Shown piece by piece: positions 1-6,615 of a stretch of 6,877 bases of DNA. The DNA comes from Thermoleophilia bacterium (GTDB lineage: Bacteria > Actinomycetota > Thermoleophilia > Miltoncostaeales > Miltoncostaeaceae), in assembly GCA_029861485.1 (NCBI GenBank), contig JAOTZF010000097.1, positions 1-6,877 on the forward strand. The letters are read 5' to 3'. The stretch's first letter is position 1. Each line of letters begins with the position of its first letter. The notes under the pieces were generated by a model. The model had not been told where the DNA came from. It saw only the letters and a program-made list of their open reading frames with translations, and ran no database searches. The translations under genes and the position numbers were made by a program.

Positions 1-18
1 GGTGACATCGGCCGCGAT

Positions 19-78
19 GGCCGCCTGGGTGGCCCGCCTTCATCACACGACCAGGAATAGGCCGCCAGGGTCGCCCGC
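19..78. repeat. Imperfect direct repeat in the flank downstream of the kinase gene
   Basis: Bases 19-37 and 60-78 are two 19-base copies that differ at two positions (core GGCCGCC-GGGT-GCCCGC), 41 bases apart from start to start. They lie just past the stop codon of the histidine kinase. I see no clear hairpin followed by a T-run, so this is not called a terminator. The first 78 bases are too short to tell whether they hold the end of another gene. The repeat may only reflect G/C-rich low complexity. Confidence 0.4.
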
Positions 79-2460
79 TTACGGCAATTGCGCGTCTACT
101 GAGACCGACGGCGCCGAATCGCCGGGTCCCATGCGGGAGAGGCCGGCGATCGCCTCGCCGATCTCGTCGGCCGCCGCCTGAACGAGACCGGGGTCGATCG
201 TTCCGGTGGCGCGGCAGCTGTGCTCCAGTTGCTCGCATGCGCCCGACATCCCCCGGGCGCCGAGCGCGGCGCTTGCGGACTTGAGCGTGTGCGCCTCTCG
301 CTGGACCGAGGCGAGGTCCCCGTGGGCAGCGGCATCGAGCATGGCGCCGCGCCGCTCCTTGGACTCGACGAAGAAGGTACCGAGGATCGCCTCGATCGCC
401 TCGTCGCCGAGCTGTTTCCGGAGATCGGTCAGCGCCCGTTGGTCCACCGCGTCCTGGTCAGGAGTCGCCGCGCCTGTAGTCGTCGCCTCCGCAGAGGGTG
501 ACTCGAACACTGGGGCATTCGCGCTGAGCCGAGCCCAACGCATGAGGGTCGACTCGAGCTGCCGGCGGCGCAGGGGCTTGGTCAGGAAGTCGTCCATGCC
601 GACCTCCATGCACTTCTCTCGCTCCTTGGCAAGGGCGCTCGCGGTCATCGCGATGATCGGAGTGGACGATTTCGCGCCCGGGAGCGCGCGAATGCGGGCA
701 GTCGCCTCGAGACCGTCCATCTCGGGCATTTGGCAGTCCATCAAGATCGCGTGCAGCGGCGGCTCGGCCTGGATGACCTCAAGAGCCTCGACCCCGTTCG
801 CCGCGGTCACGACCTCGTAACCGAGGCCCGCCACGAGGCGACTGATGACCTCGCGGTTGATCGAGGAGTCCTCAACGACGCCGATGCGCATTCCGTTGTG
901 CTCGGCAGCCACAGCGCCTTGGCCCGAGTACTTCTCCGGAGCGGCACCTTCGGGAGCGTCCCCGACGGGTACGACGAACGAGAACTCGGTCCCCGCCCCC
1001 GGCGCGCTTTCCACGCTGATGTCACCACCCATCATCTTCGCGAGGCGACTGCAGATCGCGAGCCCAAGACCCGTGCCGCCGGACTGCCGCCGACGGCTCT
1101 CCTCCCCCTGGATGAAGGGCTCGAACAACGTCTGAAGCTCCTCTTGTGCCATGCCGACTCCCGTGTCGACGACGGTTGCCGCGAGCTCCTTGCGAGCGAC
1201 GTCGCCATCTACGGCGCGCACGACTCCGGTGACCATGATGCTCCCTGTGTCGGTGAACTTCACGGCGTTCGAAACCAGGTTCTGCACCACCTGCCGCACG
1301 CGCACGACGTCGCCGCAAACCGGCTGCCCGAGCAGGCGGTCATCGAGATTCGCGATGAGCTCCACGCCATTCGCCTCCGCCTTCGGAGCAAACAGGGACA
1401 ACGCGTGCTGCAGCTCGTCGCGGGGTACGAACACGCTGGGATTGATCTCCATCATCCCTGCCTCGATCTTCGAGAGATCGAGCACGTCACCGACCATTTG
1501 GAGCATGTGCTCTGCGGACTCGTCCATCAGGCGCACGATCCCCCGTTGCTCGCCGGTGAGATCGTGGGCCCTCATGAGATCGACGAGCCCCATGAGGCCG
1601 GTCAGCGGGGTGCGAATCTCGTGGCTCATCATCGCCAGAAAACGCGATTTGGTGACGGAGGCTTCCACTGCGGCGTCGCGCATCGCCTCGAGCTCGATGG
1701 CGGCCCGCACGCGGTCGGTGACGTCCCGGTAGATCCAGAGTCGCCCGAGGACCTCCCCGTTGGACTCTGCCACCACGAAGTCGCGCTCGAACACGCGACC
1801 GTCGCGCATTCGCAGCTCTTCGCCGCGCACGGTCTCGCCGGCGCGCAGGATCTCCACGATGCGCGCCAGAAATCCGTCGGGGTCCTCGAAAAGCGCGGCC
1901 ACCTCTGTCGCCGCGGCTTCGCAGTCGAGCCCGACGAGCTCTTCCGGGGGCTTCGGGATTCCGAACGTCTCACAGAGCTCACGGTTGGCGAGAGCGACGC
2001 GGCGCTCGAGGTCTTCGACCAGGATGCCGCTTCCGAGGTTGGCGATCAGCGCCTCCAGCCGAGCAGAGGTCGCCCTGAGCTGATCCTCGCGCTCGCGGCG
2101 GTCGGTGATGTCTCGCACCCAGGCGGTGAAGACCGGCTGCGGCTCGTGGTCGGACCTCGTCACCGTGAGCTCTACCGGAAACACCTCGCCACCGCGGCGC
2201 TGGGCGGCGATCTCGATGCGCTGGTCCATGACGACGGTGGTGTTCGTGGTGAGGTGCCGCTCGAAGCCGCGGCGGTGGGCCTCACGCAGATCGGGCGGCA
2301 CGATGAGGTCCACCATCCCGCGACCGATCGCCTCTTCGGCCGGGTAGCCGAAGATCTCCTCAGCGGCGCGGTTGAACTCGATCACGACGCCCGCTGTGTC
2401 GATCGAGACGATCGCGTCGAGCGCGGCATCGACGATTGCGGCATGGCGATCTGAACTCAT
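79..2460 (-). CDS. Cytoplasmic hybrid sensor histidine kinase with two PAS domains, receiver and Hpt domain
   Basis: A 793-residue BarA/ArcB-type phosphorelay kinase, expected to autophosphorylate and pass phosphate His-Asp-His to an outside response regulator. Domains in order: PAS about 5-120, with an RDITDR linker at its end; a second PAS-like domain about 130-250, ending RDVTDR; HisKA about 270-335 with SHEIRTP, phospho-acceptor His280; HATPase about 380-500 with N-box residues Asn394 and Asn398, G1 DTGVGM at 432-437, FEPF at 446-449 and G2 GGTGLGLAI at 461-469; receiver about 524-643 with Glu530/Asp531, phospho-acceptor Asp575 (MDCQMPEMDG), Thr606 and Lys628; Hpt about 672-778 with AHTLKSA, His724. 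All catalytic residues are present. No signal peptide or membrane segment is visible, so it is probably a soluble sensor of an intracellular cue through PAS. The ATG at 2460 has GGAGG at 2465-2469, four bases upstream. No response regulator gene lies in the window, so the partner is unknown. Confidence 0.96.
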   Translation of the reverse strand: MSSDRHAAIVDAALDAIVSIDTAGVVIEFNRAAEEIFGYPAEEAIGRGMVDLIVPPDLREAHRRGFERHLTTNTTVVMDQRIEIAAQRRGGEVFPVELTVTRSDHEPQPVFTAWVRDITDRREREDQLRATSARLEALIANLGSGILVEDLERRVALANRELCETFGIPKPPEELVGLDCEAAATEVAALFEDPDGFLARIVEILRAGETVRGEELRMRDGRVFERDFVVAESNGEVLGRLWIYRDVTDRVRAAIELEAMRDAAVEASVTKSRFLAMMSHEIRTPLTGLMGLVDLMRAHDLTGEQRGIVRLMDESAEHMLQMVGDVLDLSKIEAGMMEINPSVFVPRDELQHALSLFAPKAEANGVELIANLDDRLLGQPVCGDVVRVRQVVQNLVSNAVKFTDTGSIMVTGVVRAVDGDVARKELAATVVDTGVGMAQEELQTLFEPFIQGEESRRRQSGGTGLGLAICSRLAKMMGGDISVESAPGAGTEFSFVVPVGDAPEGAAPEKYSGQGAVAAEHNGMRIGVVEDSSINREVISRLVAGLGYEVVTAANGVEALEVIQAEPPLHAILMDCQMPEMDGLEATARIRALPGAKSSTPIIAMTASALAKEREKCMEVGMDDFLTKPLRRRQLESTLMRWARLSANAPVFESPSAEATTTGAATPDQDAVDQRALTDLRKQLGDEAIEAILGTFFVESKERRGAMLDAAAHGDLASVQREAHTLKSASAALGARGMSGACEQLEHSCRATGTIDPGLVQAAADEIGEAIAGLSRMGPGDSAPSVSVDAQLP

Positions 2461-2522
2461 CGAGCCTCCGTGACGGGCAGGGCGACGGGCGGTTGGTCAC
2501 TCATCGGCACCGATCGCTCCAT
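2457..2522 (-). CDS. Possible 21-codon leader reading frame coupled to the kinase gene
   Basis: ATG at 2522 is preceded seven bases upstream by GGGAGG (2530-2535), a strong Shine-Dalgarno match. The frame runs 21 codons (begins MERSVPMSDQ, ends PVTEAR) and stops at a TGA that overlaps the kinase ATG as ATGA. This is the usual arrangement for translational coupling. The peptide has no recognisable domain. It may be a leader peptide that sets kinase translation. Alternatively, the kinase once began here and a one-base change separated its first residues. An internal ATG seven codons in is another possible start. No homology supports it as a protein in its own right. Confidence 0.45.
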   Translation of the reverse strand: MERSVPMSDQPPVALPVTEAR

Positions 2523-2543
2523 GTTTGAGCCTCCCGGCCCGAC

Positions 2544-4561
2544 TCAGCTCCCATCGGGGACGAGGCCGAAGGACACCGCGAATTGGCTTGAGCCGTGGGT
2601 GGCAACCGTGGAGGCGGGAATCTGGGCCTGCGCTGCGTTCCCCGCCCGTATCCCGTCGGAGTCCCTGAGGTCGGCTCCGGGGCCATCCGCGGCTCTGGGC
2701 GGCGAGAGAGGTGGCCGCGGAGCGGGCCTTGGCCCATTGGAACACGCACTTCGCAGTCGACACCCGGCTCAAGCCGCTCGACACGCCCGAACGCGTAGGA
2801 GCCATCCTCGAAGGTTCGCGCAGTCGCCAGCTTCGATCCGCCAGACCGCCAGAGCTGGACGTTCACGCCCGCGCCAAGCGGCCCTTCGGTCGGGTCATGG
2901 ATGCCGTCGCCATCGCGGTCGATCCACAGCCTCCCCCCGATGCCAAGCGGGGCCGGCGCGCACAGCACTTCGAGATCCCCGAGGCCCGACGCTTTGCCGA
3001 AGCTGCCGTTCTGGGTACTCGCTTCCGGTGGCTCGGTCGTGAGCACCTCGTATCGATGGCTGTGATCGCCCGTTTCTGCGCTCAGCCAGACCGTCCCCGA
3101 TGTGAACAGACCGGTCGCGTCGAAGATGTTGGCGGCAGCAACCACCGAGCCCGGCAGCGTGGCCACGCTGCCGAGAGCCGTCTCCTGGTGATCGACGAAG
3201 GGCGAGCGGAAGCCCTCCCCGAAATGGAACTCCGCCGACCCGCGCGCATCGCCCACTCCCGCGCCGGGGCCGGTTCCGACGTCCTGGGGACCGGTGCCCC
3301 CGCCGCCACAACGCCCGTTTCGCTCGAGCTCCCACGAGTCGCCAACCCGGCACGCGCGCAGGATCTCACCGGCCGTCGCCCGCGTATCGACCACCTGCTC
3401 CTGACCGGGCGCGGGCCAATAGTTGGCATGGCCCCACTGGTGGCCCTGGCGATCGAAGAACGCCAAGATCATTCCCGCGTCCTCGTCGAAAGCGATGTCC
3501 GACAATACGGGTTGGGGTCTTTCGTCCGGTTGGGTACCCGGCGTCCAGGGAATCCACGACGCGTCCGTCTCGGCTCCGGGGCCAGACGCAGGCGCCCGAC
3601 GCGGGTAGTCCAGCGGCATGGAAAGAAGCGACCCGAAGCGCTGGCCTGTCGGCGCACGTCCTGCGCTTCGACGGACGCGGGTCGTCGGGGACGCGGCAGC
3701 CGGGATCGGGGATCTCCCAAGCGCCTCTGAGGCTCCGTCTGCCGGTGTCAATCGCCAGCAGGGTGCGATCGTGGAGGTTCACGATCCAGAGCGTCGCCCC
3801 CGAGGCGTCGATGTCGATGTCGCCGACCCCCCGGGTTCCGACCGCCAAGAAGGCGGCGACGTCATGACTGGGCAGATCGACCCGTGGGGGCAACTCCTGG
3901 TTGCCGACGGTCCCGTTGCGGGGATCGAGACCCGTGCGAATCCGGCTGCCCGCGAGGGGGCTCGCCATGTCGGCGGGATACGAGAGCGTCGTCAGATCGA
4001 GCCACGGGCGCGCGGCAGGTCCCGACCGGGTCGCGTTGTCGACCGCGTATATGCCACCCGTGCCGAGGTCGCCGAGATCCGCGTGGCGCTTGACCATGGC
4101 CGACGCGAACAAACGGTCTTCCGTGCGATCGAAGGCCAGGCCCCAGACGGCACCGACCTCACGAACCGACGCGAGCGAATCGGGCTTCGGCCCGGTCTTC
4201 TGCGTCCAACTCGGCGCAGGTACCCGAGTGGCGGCGGGCCAGCCCTCGGGCGGAAAGGCCCCGGCGAAATCCGTCGCTTCCCAGGGGAACGCGACCAGGG
4301 CATCGTTGGCACCGGGAGCACCCTCGCCGCAGTCGACCGAGTGATCGCCGGAGACGAAGCACGTCGTGGCGAGCGCGGGTGCCGCCTGGCAGTACTGGCC
4401 CGGCTTCACGATGGCGAGATCCGCGCGGTCCCCCCTCTCGACGAACTGGACCGGCAGCGGGCGCCGGTCAGACTCCGGACTGCCCATCGTCGGGAAGTAG
4501 CCCGGCGGAAGTCGCGCGAACTCGACTCTGAAAGGGCCCGGGCCGGGAGCGGGAGCGCCCG
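2544..4561 (-). pseudogene. Remnant of a secreted SdrD-B-domain surface protein, frameshifted and lacking its N-terminus
   Basis: Three stretches in two frames together read as one protein of the SdrD-B-like exoprotein type. From about 4561 to 3697, one frame gives GPFRVEFARLPPGYFPT, then PVQFVERG, PGQYCQ, VWGLAFDRTEDRLF, KRHADLG, WLDLTTL, GDIDID, LWIVNLHDRTL and PDPGC. From about 3635 to 2737, a second frame gives MPLDYPR, LSDIAFD, ANIFDATGLF, GLGDLEVLCAPAPL and the calcium-loop-like beta domain start LWIDRDGDGIHDPTEGPLGAGV. From about 2684 to 2544, reading returns to the first frame with LRDSDGIRAGNAAQ and ends FAVSFGLVPDGS-stop, a typical end for this domain. No ATG, GTG or TTG lies in frame upstream of 4487 as far as about 4680, so the signal peptide and first domain are missing. 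An ATG at 4487 is internal to the homologous region. By family pattern, about 30 residues between PDPGC and PLDYPR also seem to be lost. Decay fits best; sequencing indels are the alternative. Confidence 0.75.
3634..3670. repeat. 8-base inverted repeat around a 21-base loop at the pseudogene frame break
   Basis: CGAAGCGC (3634-3641) and GCGCTTCG (3663-3670) are perfect inverted copies around 21 bases. They lie inside the interval (3620-3697) where the SdrD-B-like remnant changes frame. Read on the plus strand, opposite to the gene, the loop and right arm encode LSAHVLRFD, which resembles the segment expected just before PLDYPR in this protein family. A flip of the loop between the arms is therefore possible, as discussed in the findings. 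Confidence 0.6.
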
Positions 4562-4630
4562 CAACCGCCAGCGAGGGTCGCGGACACGGGATGGCGCGCG
4601 CCGGAGGGCGCGGCGCAGCCGGCGGCGGCG

Positions 4631-4856
4631 AACCGGGGCCAGCACGCCGAGCGCGATCAGCGCATGAACGTGTTTCTCGGAGACCTCGATCGCCTCGCCC
4701 CGTGTCCTGGCGAGAAGCTCATCGATCGTCGTGAGGTCATCCGGAACCGCAGCTGACTCCGCCTGCGAGCGCGTCGACGAGCTCGGAGAGTCGCGCGATG
4801 TCCGCCCGCCACGCGACATCGTCCGGGCCCATCCCGCCCGTGGGATCAGCTGCCAT
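4631..4856 (-). pseudogene. Third, frameshifted copy of the small tandem family
   Basis: The ATG at 4856 follows a G-rich stretch, and the frame begins MAADPTGGMGPDDVAW, RADIARLSELVDALA. It then runs into a TGA at 4737 after only 39 codons. Skipping one base at about 4762-4763 restores AESAAVPDDLTTIDEL followed by VSEKHVHALIALGVLAPV, which aligns with LPDELAAV and VTSRQIEALISLGVLGRV of the copy at 5238-5720. One extra base thus explains the break. After GVLAPV (about 4631) similarity stops in every frame: the expected glycine turn and LIW/LVW strand are missing and the frame becomes arginine-rich. The gene starts 33 bases after the stop of the 112-residue gene. It is either a true pseudogene or an intact gene with a base error plus a divergent C-terminus. 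Confidence 0.65.
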
Positions 4857-4889
4857 CCCGCCCCCAGACGACGCCCACGGCCGGGATCG

Positions 4890-5228
4890 TCATAGCGCGA
4901 GCACAAAGGTGAGCGCGACGCCGTCGGCTCTCGGGTAATACCGGAACTCCACCTGAGCCTCGCCGTGTTTCCAGGAATCGAGTTGGAAACTGAAGCTGCG
5001 GATCGTGTGCACCTTTCTGAGCTCCAGCCAATACGTCTCGCTGGCGTCGGGATACTCCAGGCACTCGAGGACCAGATGCTCCGCGTCACCGCGGGTCAGC
5101 TCGTATCTACTGCTCTCGTATCCAGGCCCGCCTCCGGAGCGGGAGGAGCTCGCAGGCGAGGCCAGCTCAAATCCACTGCCCTGCATCACGCGTACCGTCT
5201 CGCGCAGGTATTCGTGTGACATCTCCAT
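4890..5228 (-). CDS. Uncharacterised 112-residue soluble protein
   Basis: I do not recognise this family. The protein has a short N-terminal helix (about 2-16), a Ser/Gly-rich linker (about 24-40), then a probably beta-rich body with many aromatic residues (TYWLELRKVHTIRSFSF at 65-81, VEFRYYPRADGVALTFVL at 93-110). No signal peptide or membrane segment is seen. The ATG at 5228 has AGGA seven bases upstream; a second ATG two codons in is possible. It begins nine bases after the stop of the 160-residue gene and ends 33 bases before the third family copy, so it is probably co-transcribed with them. Being embedded among the paralogs suggests a shared job, such as a binding partner, but nothing in the sequence shows what. 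Confidence 0.75.
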   Translation of the reverse strand: MEMSHEYLRETVRVMQGSGFELASPASSSRSGGGPGYESSRYELTRGDAEHLVLECLEYPDASETYWLELRKVHTIRSFSFQLDSWKHGEAQVEFRYYPRADGVALTFVLAL

Positions 5229-5237
5229 CGAACGGTC

Positions 5238-5720
5238 CTAGAGGATGCTCACGACGATCTGGCGCAGGATGGCGACCGCGGCGACGGCCTCCAGTACGAG
5301 AGCCACGCGATAGAGCAACAGCTTCTCGAAGGCGACGTCGATCGCCAGGTCGAGCCGGAAGATCTCGGTCTCGACATCGCCGAGCTGGTCACCCTCCCGC
5401 GCCCGATCGCCGACCGCCGTGGCGGGCACGCTGCCGCTCTCCATCCAGATCAGGGCCACCGAACCGCCGCTGATGACTCGACCGAGCACGCCGAGCGATA
5501 TGAGGGCCTCGATCTGACGCGATGTCACCTTGGCGCGAGCGCCCGTCACCTCGCCGATCGTGGTGCGAACTGCCGCCAGCTCATCTGGCAAGGGGCCTCT
5601 CTCGGCCAGGGTGAGGCGAAGCGCCTCAGCCGCGCGTCCGAGCGCAGCAATCTCATCGAAGTCGCTGCCTGGCGTGAGTCCCAGGTTCCGGGGGAGCTTG
5701 GGTGCGTCGTCGCTACTCAC
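5238..5720 (-). CDS. Uncharacterised tandem-family protein with C-terminal membrane tail (fused form)
   Basis: A 160-residue protein of unknown function. Residues about 20-60 are helical (DEIAALGRAAEALR, then LPDELAAV). Residues 64-92 hold the core VTSRQIEALISLGVLGRV plus a glycine turn and ALIW strand, which looks like a small helix-turn-helix with wing, reminiscent of the MerR-type pattern; this is pattern resemblance only. A linker leads to an amphipathic charged helix (about 110-133) and a hydrophobic C-terminal segment (134-160) with Glu144 in its middle, probably membrane-associated. Residues 21-92 match the neighbouring 103-residue protein without gaps at about 41 of 72 positions. The GTG start at 5720 is supported by GAGGTGA six bases upstream. 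The gene lies 53 bases after its paralog and 9 bases before the 112-residue gene. Confidence 0.82.
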   Translation of the reverse strand: MSSDDAPKLPRNLGLTPGSDFDEIAALGRAAEALRLTLAERGPLPDELAAVRTTIGEVTGARAKVTSRQIEALISLGVLGRVISGGSVALIWMESGSVPATAVGDRAREGDQLGDVETEIFRLDLAIDVAFEKLLLYRVALVLEAVAAVAILRQIVVSIL

Positions 5721-5881
5721 CGAGCATCACCTCAACCGGTCCGGGCGGAGGGGAATTGACCGGCACACGACCCCTACCCGTCCGCGACGCGTTGGCGGTG
5801 GCCCAACGTCCAGACGAGGCGGGTCGACCCGTCGCTCACGACGCGGCCGAGCACGCCGAGCGAAATGAGGGCCTCGATCTG
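5479..5881. repeat. Near-identical 38-base repeat marking the family core in two genes
   Basis: Bases 5479-5516 and 5844-5881 agree at 36 of 38 positions. Both encode the minus-strand segment ending in EALISLGVLGR. This is higher than the match over the rest of the two genes, so the segment is either strongly constrained or homogenised between copies. A weaker third version lies at about 4635-4672 in the frameshifted copy, sharing the exact 13-mer AGCACGCCGAGCG. The entry spans both main copies. Confidence 0.75.
5727..5733 (-). promoter_or_regulatory. Ribosome binding site deciding the GTG start at 5720
   Basis: GAGGTGA on the minus strand lies six bases before the GTG at 5718-5720. It supports that start over the nearby ATG at 5727, which overlaps this motif and is in a different frame. 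Confidence 0.7.
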
Positions 5882-6085
5882 TGGCGCGGTGACCTGCTCC
5901 ACAGTGCGGCCGCCTTCCCCCAATCGCGCCCGGATCGCCCCAAGGTCATCGGGGAGTGAGCGATGCACGGCGATCGCTGCGCAGAGCGCCTCGGCGGCGC
6001 GCGACAGAGCCGCAATCTCGGCGACGTCCTCCCCCGGGGAGACGCCTGCTTCGCCGCCGGCCGCTGGAACCTCGTCGTCCTTCAC
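5774..6085 (-). CDS. Uncharacterised tandem-family protein, soluble short form
   Basis: A 103-residue protein of unknown function. It has an acidic, flexible N-terminus (1-20), a helical region (VAEIAALSRAAEAL, LPDDLGAI, about 21-60) and the family core VTAPQIEALISLGVLGRV at 65-82, followed by a glycine turn and RLVW. It ends shortly afterwards (HRQRVADG) and lacks the membrane tail of the 160-residue paralog. The frame is open further upstream, to 6331, but that part is Pro/Arg/Ser/Trp-rich and overlaps a better small gene in another frame, so I start at the GTG at 6085. No good ribosome site precedes it. The upstream stop is only 13 bases away, so translation may be coupled. The core could bind nucleic acid or another helix; neither is shown. 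Confidence 0.75.
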   Translation of the reverse strand: MKDDEVPAAGGEAGVSPGEDVAEIAALSRAAEALCAAIAVHRSLPDDLGAIRARLGEGGRTVEQVTAPQIEALISLGVLGRVVSDGSTRLVWTLGHRQRVADG

Positions 6086-6098
6086 GGCAAGCTCGAAG

Positions 6099-6272
6099 CT
6101 AGGCGAGAAGCGGCGTACTGAGAACGAGGGCGAGCACCGCCCCCGCCTCCAGGGCGGCGACGACGAGAACCAGCAGGCGTAGGCGACGAACGCGCCCGGA
6201 AAGGTCCTCGAGGCGCTCCTTGCGCGCGGCCAGCCGGTCGGGGAGGTTGGCGGTATCGGCAGAGTCGGACAC
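6099..6272 (-). CDS. Small single-span membrane protein (57 residues)
   Basis: From the GTG at 6272 the frame reads MSDSADTANLPDRLAARKERLEDLSG, then RVRRLRLLVLVV, ending STPLLA before TAG at 6099. A charged amphipathic helix (about 10-30) leads into one hydrophobic segment (about 32-57) with Glu42 in its middle (ALEAGAVL). The layout and the LEA motif match the tail of the 160-residue protein (VLEAVAAV), so this looks like the same membrane module as a separate gene. I prefer this frame to the overlapping one because third codon positions are almost all G or C and the helix is well balanced in charge. No clear Shine-Dalgarno sequence is seen, which leaves the start uncertain. It is the first gene of the minus-strand cluster. 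Function unknown. Confidence 0.7.
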   Translation of the reverse strand: MSDSADTANLPDRLAARKERLEDLSGRVRRLRLLVLVVAALEAGAVLALVLSTPLLA

Positions 6273-6367
6273 GCCGCCATGCTAGGTCGAGGCCGCCCGA
6301 TGCCCGCGAATGCTGCAACGAGACCCTGCAAAAGGCGTCATTCTCACGTGGCGGCCGGCGTGCTCTG
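6273..6367. other. Divergent intergenic region
   Basis: These 95 bases separate the minus-strand small-gene cluster from the plus-strand membrane protein and glycosyltransferase, so promoters for both sides should lie here or just inside the flanking genes. CTGCAA occurs twice, 14 bases apart from start to start (about 6310-6330). I see no convincing -35/-10 pair or operator. Confidence 0.4.
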
Positions 6368-6586
6368 GTGCGGGTGGCGACTCCCGGCTCAACGCGCGCC
6401 CGCTTGCTACCGATAGATCAGAGTGACCTCCGTTACCTCAACCGAGCCCTTGCCGCGGAATTGAGTCTCTGGGCCCTCATCACGTCGATCCTGCTGCTTA
6501 CGGCCGGCCTTGTGGCATGGGGCCTGCTCTGGCGCCTGCGCCGACTTGCCCGACGCGGAAATCGGCCCACGATCGAGCATTACTGA
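6368..6586 (+). CDS. Small single-span membrane protein upstream of a glycosyltransferase
   Basis: A protein of up to 72 residues, unknown function. Residues about 33-55 (LWALITSILLLTAGLVAWGL) form one hydrophobic segment, followed at once by RLRRLARRGNR, which predicts the C-terminus inside the cell. The start is uncertain: GTG at 6368 gives the longest form, GTG at 6374 and TTG at 6404 are alternatives, and none has a good ribosome site. The stop at 6586 lies 29 bases before the glycosyltransferase start, on the same strand, so the two are probably co-transcribed. It could be an accessory subunit of the membrane glycosyltransferase; that rests on position only. Confidence 0.6.
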   Translation: MRVATPGSTRARLLPIDQSDLRYLNRALAAELSLWALITSILLLTAGLVAWGLLWRLRRLARRGNRPTIEHY

Positions 6587-6615
6587 ACCGCGCGGCGGCG
6601 GCGTAGGCGGAACCG

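Noticed and set aside
730..2454. A 574-residue open frame on the plus strand opposite the histidine kinase
   Set aside because: It lies wholly antisense to a kinase with every expected motif, is His/Asp/Val-rich with no domain, and is typical of G/C-rich antisense openness.
2503..2514. Transcription terminator before the kinase
   Set aside because: The arms are only five bases with a two-base loop and no T-run follows.
2685..2745. Programmed -1 frameshift in the surface-protein gene
   Set aside because: No slippery heptamer or clear downstream structure is visible, and the gene is also broken elsewhere, so decay or error is simpler.
2711..4667. Long plus-strand open frames (2711-3730, 3618-4667)
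   Set aside because: They are Arg/Pro-rich, domain-free and opposite the SdrD-B-like remnant, whose family motifs are clear on the minus strand.
4406..5089. A 227-residue minus-strand frame as a single gene
   Set aside because: Only the middle (about 4631-4762) resembles the tandem family. The first part is antisense-like in composition and overlaps the better 112-residue gene, and the last part overlaps the surface-protein remnant.
6086..6331. N-terminal extension of the 103-residue protein to a 185-residue form
   Set aside because: The extension is Pro/Ser/Arg/Trp-rich with poor third-position bias, while the overlapping frame gives a balanced helix plus membrane segment.
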